Shown here: positions 8,428 through 17,830 of the stretch, piece after piece
How positions within the stretch are numbered: position 1 is the stretch's first letter
Layout: the number at the start of each line of letters is the position of its first letter
Assembly (NCBI GenBank): GCA_017433195.1
Contig: JAFRHR010000067.1
Coordinates: 1-37,253, forward strand
Reading direction: 5' to 3'
Origin: a bacterium
GTDB taxonomy: Bacteria; Cyanobacteriota; Vampirovibrionia; Gastranaerophilales; Gastranaerophilaceae
DNA length: 37,253 bases
Notes under the pieces: generated by a model
What the model saw: only the letters and a program-made list of their open reading frames with translations
What the model was told of the DNA's origin: nothing
Databases searched by the model: none
Program-made: the position numbers and the translations under genes

Positions 8428-9660
8428 ATGGACAGAAAACAGATTATTACCTTTATTCTTTTGGTTTTTATACTCTTTGTTTTTAACAGGGTATTCAACA
8501 AGTATTTCGTTAACGAAACAGTTTCCGTCAGCACGCAAACGCTTGTTAACAAGGAACACGTTTCTCCGCAAAATCTGTTTAACAAAGTCTGGAAAACAGT
8601 AAACAAAGATTTTTACGATTCAACCATGAATCATCAGGATTGGAGTTACTGGAAACACCGTTATGCGGGTAAAATTAAGACCGAAGATGATGCAAAGGTA
8701 GCAATTGATACAATTTTGGAAAGTCTTAACGATCCTTATTCAAGATATCTGCCTCAAAAAGCATATGCGGAGCAAAACGTATCTATAGATTCAAAAATAT
8801 CAGGTATAGGGATAAATATAGTTTCTGATTCCGGAAATATAAAAGTTTTCAGCGTTATCGAAGGTACTCCGGCTCATATTGCGCAAATAAAACCTGATGA
8901 CATAATAATTGAGGTTGATGGAGTTGACGTACGCGGTAAATCAATATCAGATGTTGCGTCTCTCGTCAGAGGCCCTGAAAACAGTATCGTTGAAGTTACA
9001 GTTTTGCGCGGTAAAACAAAAATTACCAAAAAAATTAAGCGTAAAGAAATAAAAATCAAAACGATAAAAAGTTCTATGTTTGATAACATTGGTTATATTC
9101 AGATTTTAAGTTTTATAGGAAGTTCTGCTCCAGTTGAATTTATTCAGGCGCTTGAAAATACTGCTCAGGCTGACGGTTTAATACTTGATTTAAGAGGAAA
9201 TACCGGCGGTTTACTCACAAATGCCGTATTTATCGCAAATATATTTATCAAAAAAGGTACAATTGTAAGTATAGTCGGAAGAAACGGGTACAAAAACAAC
9301 ATAAAGGCACAAAATTCTTTCGTCAACATCGACAAACCGATAGTAGTTTTGATAGACGGAGCAAGTGCAAGTGCCAGCGAAATTTTATCTGGGGCTTTAA
9401 AAGACTACAAAGTTGCTCAGCTTGTCGGAACAAAAACTTTCGGAAAAGGAATGGTTCAGAGAATTATTCCTCTGCCAAACGAAACAGGCTTAAATCTGAC
9501 GATTGCAAAATACTTGACTCCGAATGGCTCTGATATTAATAAACTCGGGATAGAACCTGATGTGAAAATTGATTACCCTGAGGACTTTAAACCCGTTGAT
9601 AATGATATTCAGCTTGAAACTGCAAAAGCCTTAATTAACAAAATGATTGCAAAAAAATAA
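8428..9660 (+). CDS. ctpA: C-terminal processing peptidase, S41 family, membrane-anchored
   Basis: Serine protease of the cell envelope that trims or degrades proteins from their C-terminus. The 410 residues begin with a membrane anchor (about 6-20). A helical segment and a PDZ domain follow (about 125-205, containing GIGINIV and GTPAHIAQIKPDDIIIEVDG). The S41 core then begins with LILDLRGNTGG (251-261). The Ser-Lys dyad is intact: Ser315 in DGASASASE and Lys340 in FGKGMVQ, 25 residues apart as in Tsp/CtpA. It has its own probable leaderless promoter and is followed by a terminator, so it is monocistronic. The symbol is a family-level assignment. Confidence 0.92.
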   Translation: MDRKQIITFILLVFILFVFNRVFNKYFVNETVSVSTQTLVNKEHVSPQNLFNKVWKTVNKDFYDSTMNHQDWSYWKHRYAGKIKTEDDAKVAIDTILESLNDPYSRYLPQKAYAEQNVSIDSKISGIGINIVSDSGNIKVFSVIEGTPAHIAQIKPDDIIIEVDGVDVRGKSISDVASLVRGPENSIVEVTVLRGKTKITKKIKRKEIKIKTIKSSMFDNIGYIQILSFIGSSAPVEFIQALENTAQADGLILDLRGNTGGLLTNAVFIANIFIKKGTIVSIVGRNGYKNNIKAQNSFVNIDKPIVVLIDGASASASEILSGALKDYKVAQLVGTKTFGKGMVQRIIPLPNETGLNLTIAKYLTPNGSDINKLGIEPDVKIDYPEDFKPVDNDIQLETAKALINKMIAKK

Positions 9661-9682
9661 ATTTAAACAATTCTATACTGCT

Positions 9683-9708
9683 AAAAAGCCTTTAGTTAAA
9701 GGCTTTTT
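9683..9708 (+). terminator. Rho-independent terminator after ctpA
   Basis: AAAAAGCCTTT, loop AGTT, AAAGGCTTTTT form a perfect 11-bp stem whose 3' arm ends in a T-run. It lies 23 nt after the ctpA stop. The A-run on the 5' side could make it work in both directions. It isolates the giant gene downstream. Confidence 0.85.
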
Positions 9709-9835
9709 AACGTCTTGTCGTCTCTTCTTATATTCCTTGTAATAATGCTTAACTTTTTATTGTAAAGAATTGTGTAAACAGTGTGTTTTTATGGTAAAAT
9801 TTATGAGGATATCAGAGAAAGACAAGGTTAGGGAA

Positions 9836-12800
9836 ATGGCAGAAATTAATAACGCAGAAATAACTCAAAATTTTGAGAAAATTACAGAATTGATTAACTC
9901 TATGAGAGCTCAGGGTGTTCTGAGTGCATCGGGTACGGATAAGATTTTATCCGCTATTAATACAAAACTCGACAGTATTATGAATGACGAGAATCAGGAA
10001 TTGGTTAAAACCTTTCTCGCAGAATTAAAGAGAAACTTGGATGAAAAATATGGTTTCATTGCTGCAAGATTTACTGAAATGGAAACAATTTACAATAATC
10101 TTTCCAAAGAAAAAGAAGGTGCTGTTAAATCCGAAGAAATAAAAGAATTTTTTGATATCATTGCCACAAACCTTAACGTATTTTCAAAAGAAGTAATTTC
10201 ACAAAAAGATATCCTGACTGAAATTACCCTGCGTATAGAATCAATGCGTGCCGATGATTCCGATAAAAAAGAAGTTCTGAAAAACATTTCTGCCCTTAAA
10301 GTTGACCTTGAACATTTCAACAACGGCTTTGAAAGTATTGTCTTAAATCTGAACAACAACTTCAAAAATATAACTGATGGTATAGAAAAAATTATTACCC
10401 TTGAAAATTCCGACCAATACGCAAAAGATATTGAAAATCTTTATCTGACATCTAACGCTATTTTATCTGCAATTCAGATAATCGACCAAAAGAGCGATAC
10501 TCTTAACTCAGATTTAACAGGTTTGCTTAAAGAGTCTGATTTTAAAGCTCTGATAACTCAATTAAATGCGCAAAATGAAGAACTGAACTACCTTATGTCG
10601 AGTCTTGCAAAAAGAGATGAAGTTCTTGATTTGTTCCAGAAAGTAGATGCTGCAATAGGTGTTATAACTGCATTAAAGACTGTGCTAGTTGAAAACGGAG
10701 AAAAATCTCACGGTGAAATCCTCGTAACACTCTCAAAACTCGAAGATACTGTCAGAAAAATCTTATCTGAAGAAGAATTTGATAAGTTCAGAGCGGAATT
10801 ATCAAAACTTGTAAGTGAAGTTTCCCACAGTACAAACCTTATGAGAGGCGATTTACTCGAAACTAATGCGGAATTAAGAAATTTAACTTCATTATTAAGT
10901 TCTCTCGATATCAAAACAAATATCGCAGGCTTAACAACGTTAATAAACAAAAATGACGAAAAACTTACCGCAACACTTGATGAAATGTCTCAGAAAATTA
11001 TTCAATCATCAGAATTTAACGCTTTAAGAGCAGTCGGAAAAACTGATGAAGTTTACAACAATTTAACCGACAGGCTTAATGATTTTGATGAAAAAAATAA
11101 TGTAGTTCTTGAAGAAGTAAAAGAATCAGTAAAAAGTGAATTAGTGGCATTGCAAGGTTACGTTAATGATTTAAGTGAAAATCTGCAGGGTAAATCTCAG
11201 GAACTGGCAACTTCTATAATTGAACAGGCTCAGAAATTTGAACAAAAAATTTCTGAAGTAGATTTCAGCATAAGCGATTTTTCAAGAAAAAACATAGAAA
11301 ATCTTGAAGAACAAATTTATGAACTTAAAAATGCTATAAAAACTGCCAACGATGGCGCAAATGACGAATTAAACCAAAAAATAGAAAAGGCAATTGCTCT
11401 GACAGAGTCATTATCTGCATCGTTAGTTGTTGCTTTTGATGAGTCTGATTCATCAACAAAACATTTAATTGAAGAAAGTTTTAACAGAACAAATGAAACT
11501 CTTGATCAAAATTCAAAAACACTCGGAGAGTTATCAGAAACTGCAAGTACTTTAGGTACTGCGTTATCTTTTGCTGAGGCTACAATTAAACAAAAAATTG
11601 AAGAAGAATTAGGCGCTGCAAGAGATATGGTTGAAAAAACAACCAATGACATTTCCGGCTCGGTCGGTTCATTCACTGATTCAGTTGAAGGAATGAAGCA
11701 AAATCTTGATAATTTAAGACAGGATATACACTTGTCAGTTGATAACATGAGAGAAGTTGTTTCATCATTGCCTCAGACTCTGACTCAGAATTATGAACAG
11801 TTAAGCAGAGAAAACAAAGATTTGCTTGAGCAAAATCTTCATACTCTGATTGAAGATCTTCAAGGAATTTCCGGTGTGGTATCAGTTATTGATGCATCTG
11901 TTAAACAAAAAATTGAAGAAGAATTTAATGCTGCAAAAGAAATTTTAAGAAATACTTCTGAATCTTCTTCATCATCAATAAGTAATCTGTCTTTAGAAGT
12001 TATAAACAAACTCAATGTTTTGGAAGAAACGGCCATTACTGCTTTTAGAGAAAGCGATGGTCTGACAGTCGGATTAAAAGACGCTTTATCCGAAAATATG
12101 GAAAAAATTAAGCTTTTAATACAGGAGGTAAATGATAAAGCAGATACTTCTTCAAATAAAGTTGCTGATCTGAAAAATAATCTTGAACTTGTTTCAAACG
12201 AAATAAGTTTATTGCTTGACAAACTTGACAATGACGAAGAAAAACAAGCGATTATTTCAAACTTTGATGGTATTAGTCAGAAACTTGATTTGATTTCAGA
12301 AAATGTAGGTCCAAAAGACAGAAATAAAGCTGATTTTGACTACATAGAAAGAAATCTTGAGTCAATTATAACCATATTGAACGAATACGATAAGAAACTT
12401 GAAAATGAAGAAATAAAAGAGTTAATAACGGCAGAAGCTCAAAAAATTGATGACATAAATCAACAGGTAAAACTTGTTGAAGAAAGTTTGCAGGAAGCGG
12501 TAAATTCACGTGTAAATGCTTTAATAAGCGAATTGGGAATTACCAAAAATGCAATTGACGATATTGTTTTCACCTCTCTTCCGGAAGGTATTAATAACCT
12601 GAAAGCAGAAGCTGAAATAAGTCTGAATGAATTAAAAAATCATATCAGCGAAAATTCAAAAACATTATCTGATACTTATCAGAGTATGTTATTTGAAAGA
12701 TTTGATAATTTGCTTCAGAGAATATCTCTGTTGGAAGAAGAACAAAATGACAAAAGAGCGCAGGGTTTGACTGAATTAAAAGGTCTTCTCGCAAATATGT

Positions 12801-15800
12801 CATCATTATTGTCTGATATTATCTCTTATGTGAGCGTAGACAATGGCAATAATTCAGGAAGTTATTCCGAAGATTTTACAAAAATAGAAAATATTCTGAC
12901 TGAAAATAATTTTGCTATGCTTGATAATTTCAAGTATTCAATTGACGAAACAGTTACTAAAATCAATGAAAAATTACAAACTTATCAGGAAAATACAAAA
13001 AACTATGTAAATTCTCTGAAGACATGTATTGAGGATAATACTTCAATAATCAGAGAAGAAGTTAAAAACTATTCTTTGGGTATTTCTGAAATTTATGAAA
13101 AATTTGATGCCCTTGACGACAGTATGAATAATTCAATTATAGGTATAAAAAACAGCTTTTTACCCGTAATTGAATCAAATCAGGAGTTGAGCAATTCAAT
13201 AAATTCAAATCTGTTATTGATTAACGAAAAAATGCAGGAAAGAGCTTCAAAAATTGAAGAACTTTTATCCTCAGGTGATTTGAAGCAAATACCCGAAATA
13301 AAAACAGACCTGTACGATTTGTTCACAGAATTGAAGCAGCTAAATACTCTTACAAAAGATGATTTGATTGATGAATTCTACAAGATAGCCGATAAAACAG
13401 GCACCTTGCTTGCAAATGCAGAAAATAATAAAGATGCTATTATTTCTTCTTTAAGTGAGCAAATAACAGGTTTACAAAATAATGTGAATACAGTAAATGA
13501 CAAATTGTCTGAAATAGTAAACACTTTAAATGAAAAATCAGATATTCGCTTCAATACACTAAGAGAAAATTTTGTAACTCTTAATCAAAAAATTGAAGAA
13601 TTATCTGAAGATTTGCAAACTGTAAACAAAGCTAATTTTGAAACCTTTATTCAAAAAATAAATGCATTCGAAGAGAAACTTTCAGGAATGGATTCCCTGA
13701 TTGATGACGATATGACAAAACAATTGACATTAATTCAGGAAGAATTTATGAGCTTCTCAAAAAGATTATATGCGTTCTCGGAACAGGTTTCCGAATATGA
13801 TGCTGAAAGAGCTCAGAGAATTAATGATGTTTTTGACAGCATAGTCAATAACATTGATACCATAAAACAAAAATCAGAAATGAATGTTGCATTAATAACC
13901 GAAAAAACAGAAGAATTGGTTAATAATGCGGCAAACAGAATTTCTAACGAACTTTCCGAACGTAATGAATATAATTTACAAAATTATAAAGAACTTACGG
14001 AGTCTGTGGTCGGAAGTATTACAAATGCCGTTCTCGAAGCCTTCTCAAGAAATGCTGAAATCAATATATCAAGAATTAAAGCAAATACAGAAGACGTAAT
14101 TAATGACAAAACTGATGATATTATGAACATTGTAAGAAATGTTCATCAGGAAAATTATGATAAAGTATCACAGTTAGCTCAGAATTTTGTTAACGACATT
14201 ATTCAAAATTTATCAGATAATTTTTATCAAAAATCAGAAATCAACAAAGGCTTAATAGTTTCAAAAATAGATGAATCAGTTCATTCAATGATTGAAAAGA
14301 CTCTTGAAATTGTCAATAACAATACAAGAGAAAATCTCCAAAATATCAATGAATTACTTAGAGATTCTGTGTTAGATATAAAAACAGGTGTTGAAGCTAT
14401 TGAAGGTTCGTTGATTAATGCAGAAAACAGAATAAGTGAAAGAATTACCGATGATTTAAGTAATCATTCTGATCTTATTGTTAATGAAGTCATTAAAAAT
14501 CAGGATACAGCTTTAAATATATCAAACAGAATAGAAAAAATAAGAGATGATTTAAACAGCAGTTCAGAAACTATTCTTAATGAGTCTCTGAAAACACAAA
14601 ATGCAATTTCAGGAGTAACAGAAAGAATAAGTGAAGATTTAAATCAAAATTCAAATACTGTTGTTGAAGAACTTAATAAGACAAAAAATATAATTTCAGA
14701 AGATGTTTCTTACGAACTCCAGAAAACAAAAGATGAAATTTCGAATATCGTTGTTAATGAAATTCAGAATACACAGGGTGCAATTTCCGATATAAATTAT
14801 CAAATAAGCGAAAAATTAAGTCAAAATTCAGATGCTATTGTCAGTGAATTGCAAAAAAATCAAAATGTAATTTCTGAAATTGCCGGCAGAATAAGTGAAA
14901 ATTTAGGTCAAAATTCAGAATCCCTTGTTAATGAACTTCAAAATACGCAAAGCGCAATTTCAGGAATAACAGATAGAATAAGCGAAGATTTAAGCCGTAA
15001 TTCTGAAACAATATTCAACGAATCTCTGAAAACGCAAAATGCAATTTCAGGAATAACAAATACGATAAATGAAAATTTAAGCCAAAATACAAATGTTGTC
15101 GTTAATGAAATTCAGAAAACACAGGGTGAAATTTCAGAAATAACTGATAAAGTCAGCGAAATTTTAAATCGTAATTCTGAAAATATCGTTAATGAAGTCT
15201 TTAAAACTCAGGATGCAGTTTCAAATATCCCTGAAAAAGTCAGCGATACAATAAAAGAAGGAACTACTATACTTCTTGGGGAAATATCTTCAAATGCTGA
15301 AGAAAATAGTTCACTTCTTATTCAGAAACTCGAAACAATTTTGAAAGAAGAAGTTGTTAATCTGCTCGATTGTATTTCAACAAAAAATTCTGATAATCTG
15401 TTCCAGACAAGAGTGTTGATGAAAACACTTATGACAGAAAGTTCGGAAGATCTTTCTGCAATTATTGATCAAAAAAATCAGCAAATTGTTGATATCTTAA
15501 CCGGTATTGTTGACAGTTCAACAAAATCATCCGAACAGGTAATTTTATCAAATTTATCACAGCAGGGCAATCAAAATATCAATTTGATTTCAGAAAAAAT
15601 CAATGACCTTGTAAATCAGAACCGAGATACTCTTGAAACAGGATTTAACGGTTTAAATCAAACCATAGGTCAACAGGCAGAAGACGTAAAAAATAAATTC
15701 GGGGAATTGAGTAACGAAGTTAATCAGTTAATTATTCAAAATGCTCAAAATCTCAGAAATGAATTCGGTCTCCTGAATCAAAAAGTTGATCCGGACAGAA

Positions 15801-17830
15801 TGTTGTCGGAAATTTCATCTTATTTAAATAACAAACTGGATGAAAATACTCAGGATTTGAAAGCATTTATAGATATGAAATCTTCCGGCGATGTTGATAT
15901 TACTATACAGATTGATAATCTGAAATCTGATATTGTTGATATGTTCAACGATTATGGCAAAGTATTTAAAGACATTGTTTCCCAGATAAATGCTGAAGTT
16001 GAAAATTCAGGCAATAATGAATTTAATGAAGATATAAATGAAAAAATTGATAATTTGCCGGACAGAATTGATAACAAAATTGACAGTCTGCTTTCTGAAT
16101 ATCAGAGCAGATTGAGTGATATTGTAAGAAAAGGGGTTGATTATTCAGGTGGAACAGATAATTCAAATATAGAAGAAATAATTAATTCAAATTCTTCAAG
16201 ACTTATGAGCAGTTTTGAAGCAATGAAAAATGATTTGAATGATGAGATTTTTGCGAAATTTGAAGAGTTTAATATAAACATTCAGCGTCAGATGCAGATA
16301 ATGCAAAAACTCGAAGAATTATCAGAGTTTTCAAAAACAGCATCAGATAGTTCTTCTGATTTATCAGTTTTGTATTCAATAAAAGAGGCGTTAGAAAATA
16401 ATGACAGAAATCTCAATTCCGTAAAAGATGCTTTAGACAATATTTACAGAAATTCTTTAAGCAGAGATGAAGTAAAATCTGATTTATCAGAAATTAGTGC
16501 AAAATTAGAAGATCTGAATGTTGATATAAGAGTTCAGGGACAGCGTATTCAGGATATGGATAATGTTCCGACCATAGGCGAAATTGAAGACTTGTTCAAT
16601 ATGAACGTTAATTCATTGCTGAATGATTTTGAAAAGAAATTAAGCACAAGTGAAAACGGGGACCTGAAAGGACTTGTTGAAGAAATAAAATCTGAAATAA
16701 ATTCTCAGCTTTTGGGACTTTTGGGTAAAATTTCATTCGTTTCCGAGCAGGAAGAAATTATTGATTTTGTTCAGGATAAGAGTAACGAATTAAAATCTTT
16801 AATCAAAAAACTCGATAATTCTTTAGATGCAAGATTTGAAGACGGTTATAAAGGTTACGCTGACGATTTAAGAGAGCTTGTTAAAGATTTCAAAGAAAAC
16901 AGCAACTTCAAAGATACTCTGAACGATATCAAAAAACAACTTGAAACAATAAAATCATCTGATGAAAAGAGTGATTATACATACAGTTTACAGGATATTG
17001 AAACTGATATCGCAAAACTCAGAATGACCTTAAATCAGATGAGTGAATCTTCAAACTACAATGACGAACTTGATGAAATTACAAAATCTATTAACGAATT
17101 AGCTTCAACTGTTGATTTCATTAAAGCGGAACTTCCTCATAATGAAGTTTTTGAAATTAAGAACGAAATCGAAAGAATTTCAGAAGATCTTGTAAGTATA
17201 AGCACAAGAACAAATAAACTTATACTTTCATCAAATGAATCAAATAACGAACTTAGAGATAACTTAAGTGATTTCAGGCTCGTTATAAGAGATTTGGACG
17301 AACGTACAAGAGATTTGGCAAATACAACCAACATGGAAAAGATGAATGCAAGAGTTGAAAAAATCGGAAAAATGGTTAATTCATGTATAAATTCCGATAA
17401 AATTCTTAATCAGGCATTTTCTTATCTCGCTGAGTGGATAGACGGGGCAGGTGAAAATCTTAATTTCATTTCTGAAAATATGAATAAGTTTGAAAACCTT
17501 GAAGCTTCGGTTGACAATTTGTCTGAAAATATAAAATACATTGCGGAAAATAATAACAGTTCTCAAAATATGGATGAATTGAAAAATATAATCTATGAAC
17601 TGAAAAATTCTGATGAAAATAAAGATTCAATGCTCGATTTACTTGAACAAAAATTTGAAAATCAGCAAAACCGCATTGACGAACTTGAAATGAAATTAGA
17701 CAAACTTTTGGGAATACTCGATAATAATGATAACGAGCAGTTAAACAAAAAAATAGGAAGTATCGATAAACAGTTATCAAAATTAAATAAGAGTATTGAA
17801 AGGTTAACATCTTATGTTGACGAAGAATAG
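9836..17830 (+). CDS. Giant coiled-coil protein, about 2,664 aa, unknown function
   Basis: The frame is open from TTG 9770. I prefer ATG 9836 (MAEINNAEITQNFEK) because AAGG lies 8 nt before it and a TAAAAT -10-like hexamer at 9795 lies upstream; ATGs at 9791 and 9803 are alternatives. Nearly the whole chain is predicted alpha-helical coiled coil. It is rich in Asn, Ser, Glu, Asp, Ile, Leu and Lys and very poor in Pro, Cys and Trp, with no signal peptide or membrane segment. Nine 29-residue tandem units occupy about residues 1537-1801 (14444-15238). Two KQKIEEE-containing segments about 100 residues apart (near 11590 and 11905) hint at older duplication. No enzyme motif was found. It could be a cytoskeletal, scaffold or spacer protein. 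Its end overlaps the next gene by 17 nt. Confidence 0.85.
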   Translation: MAEINNAEITQNFEKITELINSMRAQGVLSASGTDKILSAINTKLDSIMNDENQELVKTFLAELKRNLDEKYGFIAARFTEMETIYNNLSKEKEGAVKSEEIKEFFDIIATNLNVFSKEVISQKDILTEITLRIESMRADDSDKKEVLKNISALKVDLEHFNNGFESIVLNLNNNFKNITDGIEKIITLENSDQYAKDIENLYLTSNAILSAIQIIDQKSDTLNSDLTGLLKESDFKALITQLNAQNEELNYLMSSLAKRDEVLDLFQKVDAAIGVITALKTVLVENGEKSHGEILVTLSKLEDTVRKILSEEEFDKFRAELSKLVSEVSHSTNLMRGDLLETNAELRNLTSLLSSLDIKTNIAGLTTLINKNDEKLTATLDEMSQKIIQSSEFNALRAVGKTDEVYNNLTDRLNDFDEKNNVVLEEVKESVKSELVALQGYVNDLSENLQGKSQELATSIIEQAQKFEQKISEVDFSISDFSRKNIENLEEQIYELKNAIKTANDGANDELNQKIEKAIALTESLSASLVVAFDESDSSTKHLIEESFNRTNETLDQNSKTLGELSETASTLGTALSFAEATIKQKIEEELGAARDMVEKTTNDISGSVGSFTDSVEGMKQNLDNLRQDIHLSVDNMREVVSSLPQTLTQNYEQLSRENKDLLEQNLHTLIEDLQGISGVVSVIDASVKQKIEEEFNAAKEILRNTSESSSSSISNLSLEVINKLNVLEETAITAFRESDGLTVGLKDALSENMEKIKLLIQEVNDKADTSSNKVADLKNNLELVSNEISLLLDKLDNDEEKQAIISNFDGISQKLDLISENVGPKDRNKADFDYIERNLESIITILNEYDKKLENEEIKELITAEAQKIDDINQQVKLVEESLQEAVNSRVNALISELGITKNAIDDIVFTSLPEGINNLKAEAEISLNELKNHISENSKTLSDTYQSMLFERFDNLLQRISLLEEEQNDKRAQGLTELKGLLANMSSLLSDIISYVSVDNGNNSGSYSEDFTKIENILTENNFAMLDNFKYSIDETVTKINEKLQTYQENTKNYVNSLKTCIEDNTSIIREEVKNYSLGISEIYEKFDALDDSMNNSIIGIKNSFLPVIESNQELSNSINSNLLLINEKMQERASKIEELLSSGDLKQIPEIKTDLYDLFTELKQLNTLTKDDLIDEFYKIADKTGTLLANAENNKDAIISSLSEQITGLQNNVNTVNDKLSEIVNTLNEKSDIRFNTLRENFVTLNQKIEELSEDLQTVNKANFETFIQKINAFEEKLSGMDSLIDDDMTKQLTLIQEEFMSFSKRLYAFSEQVSEYDAERAQRINDVFDSIVNNIDTIKQKSEMNVALITEKTEELVNNAANRISNELSERNEYNLQNYKELTESVVGSITNAVLEAFSRNAEINISRIKANTEDVINDKTDDIMNIVRNVHQENYDKVSQLAQNFVNDIIQNLSDNFYQKSEINKGLIVSKIDESVHSMIEKTLEIVNNNTRENLQNINELLRDSVLDIKTGVEAIEGSLINAENRISERITDDLSNHSDLIVNEVIKNQDTALNISNRIEKIRDDLNSSSETILNESLKTQNAISGVTERISEDLNQNSNTVVEELNKTKNIISEDVSYELQKTKDEISNIVVNEIQNTQGAISDINYQISEKLSQNSDAIVSELQKNQNVISEIAGRISENLGQNSESLVNELQNTQSAISGITDRISEDLSRNSETIFNESLKTQNAISGITNTINENLSQNTNVVVNEIQKTQGEISEITDKVSEILNRNSENIVNEVFKTQDAVSNIPEKVSDTIKEGTTILLGEISSNAEENSSLLIQKLETILKEEVVNLLDCISTKNSDNLFQTRVLMKTLMTESSEDLSAIIDQKNQQIVDILTGIVDSSTKSSEQVILSNLSQQGNQNINLISEKINDLVNQNRDTLETGFNGLNQTIGQQAEDVKNKFGELSNEVNQLIIQNAQNLRNEFGLLNQKVDPDRMLSEISSYLNNKLDENTQDLKAFIDMKSSGDVDITIQIDNLKSDIVDMFNDYGKVFKDIVSQINAEVENSGNNEFNEDINEKIDNLPDRIDNKIDSLLSEYQSRLSDIVRKGVDYSGGTDNSNIEEIINSNSSRLMSSFEAMKNDLNDEIFAKFEEFNINIQRQMQIMQKLEELSEFSKTASDSSSDLSVLYSIKEALENNDRNLNSVKDALDNIYRNSLSRDEVKSDLSEISAKLEDLNVDIRVQGQRIQDMDNVPTIGEIEDLFNMNVNSLLNDFEKKLSTSENGDLKGLVEEIKSEINSQLLGLLGKISFVSEQEEIIDFVQDKSNELKSLIKKLDNSLDARFEDGYKGYADDLRELVKDFKENSNFKDTLNDIKKQLETIKSSDEKSDYTYSLQDIETDIAKLRMTLNQMSESSNYNDELDEITKSINELASTVDFIKAELPHNEVFEIKNEIERISEDLVSISTRTNKLILSSNESNNELRDNLSDFRLVIRDLDERTRDLANTTNMEKMNARVEKIGKMVNSCINSDKILNQAFSYLAEWIDGAGENLNFISENMNKFENLEASVDNLSENIKYIAENNNSSQNMDELKNIIYELKNSDENKDSMLDLLEQKFENQQNRIDELEMKLDKLLGILDNNDNEQLNKKIGSIDKQLSKLNKSIERLTSYVDEE
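14444..15238 (+). repeat. Nine tandem 29-residue repeats inside the giant coiled-coil gene
   Basis: The units start ISE(D/N/K)L and contain NS(E/D)xIVNE, then (K/N)TQxAIS, ending near ITxR. The 795 nt equal nine units of 87 nt plus 4 codons: an IEK insertion after unit 1 and one extra codon in degenerate units 3-4. Twenty-nine equals 7+11+11, a period that keeps a continuous hydrophobic stripe on a helix. Units 2 and 7 share long near-identical DNA stretches, so copying appears fairly recent or homogenised. Confidence 0.85.

Noticed and set aside
14444..15238. Regular repeats considered as a CRISPR array.
   Set aside because: The 87-nt units keep one open reading frame and differ throughout; there are no constant repeats with unique spacers.
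9836..17830. Phage tail tape-measure protein.
   Set aside because: No phage structural genes are nearby, there are no membrane segments, and the flanking genes are housekeeping genes.
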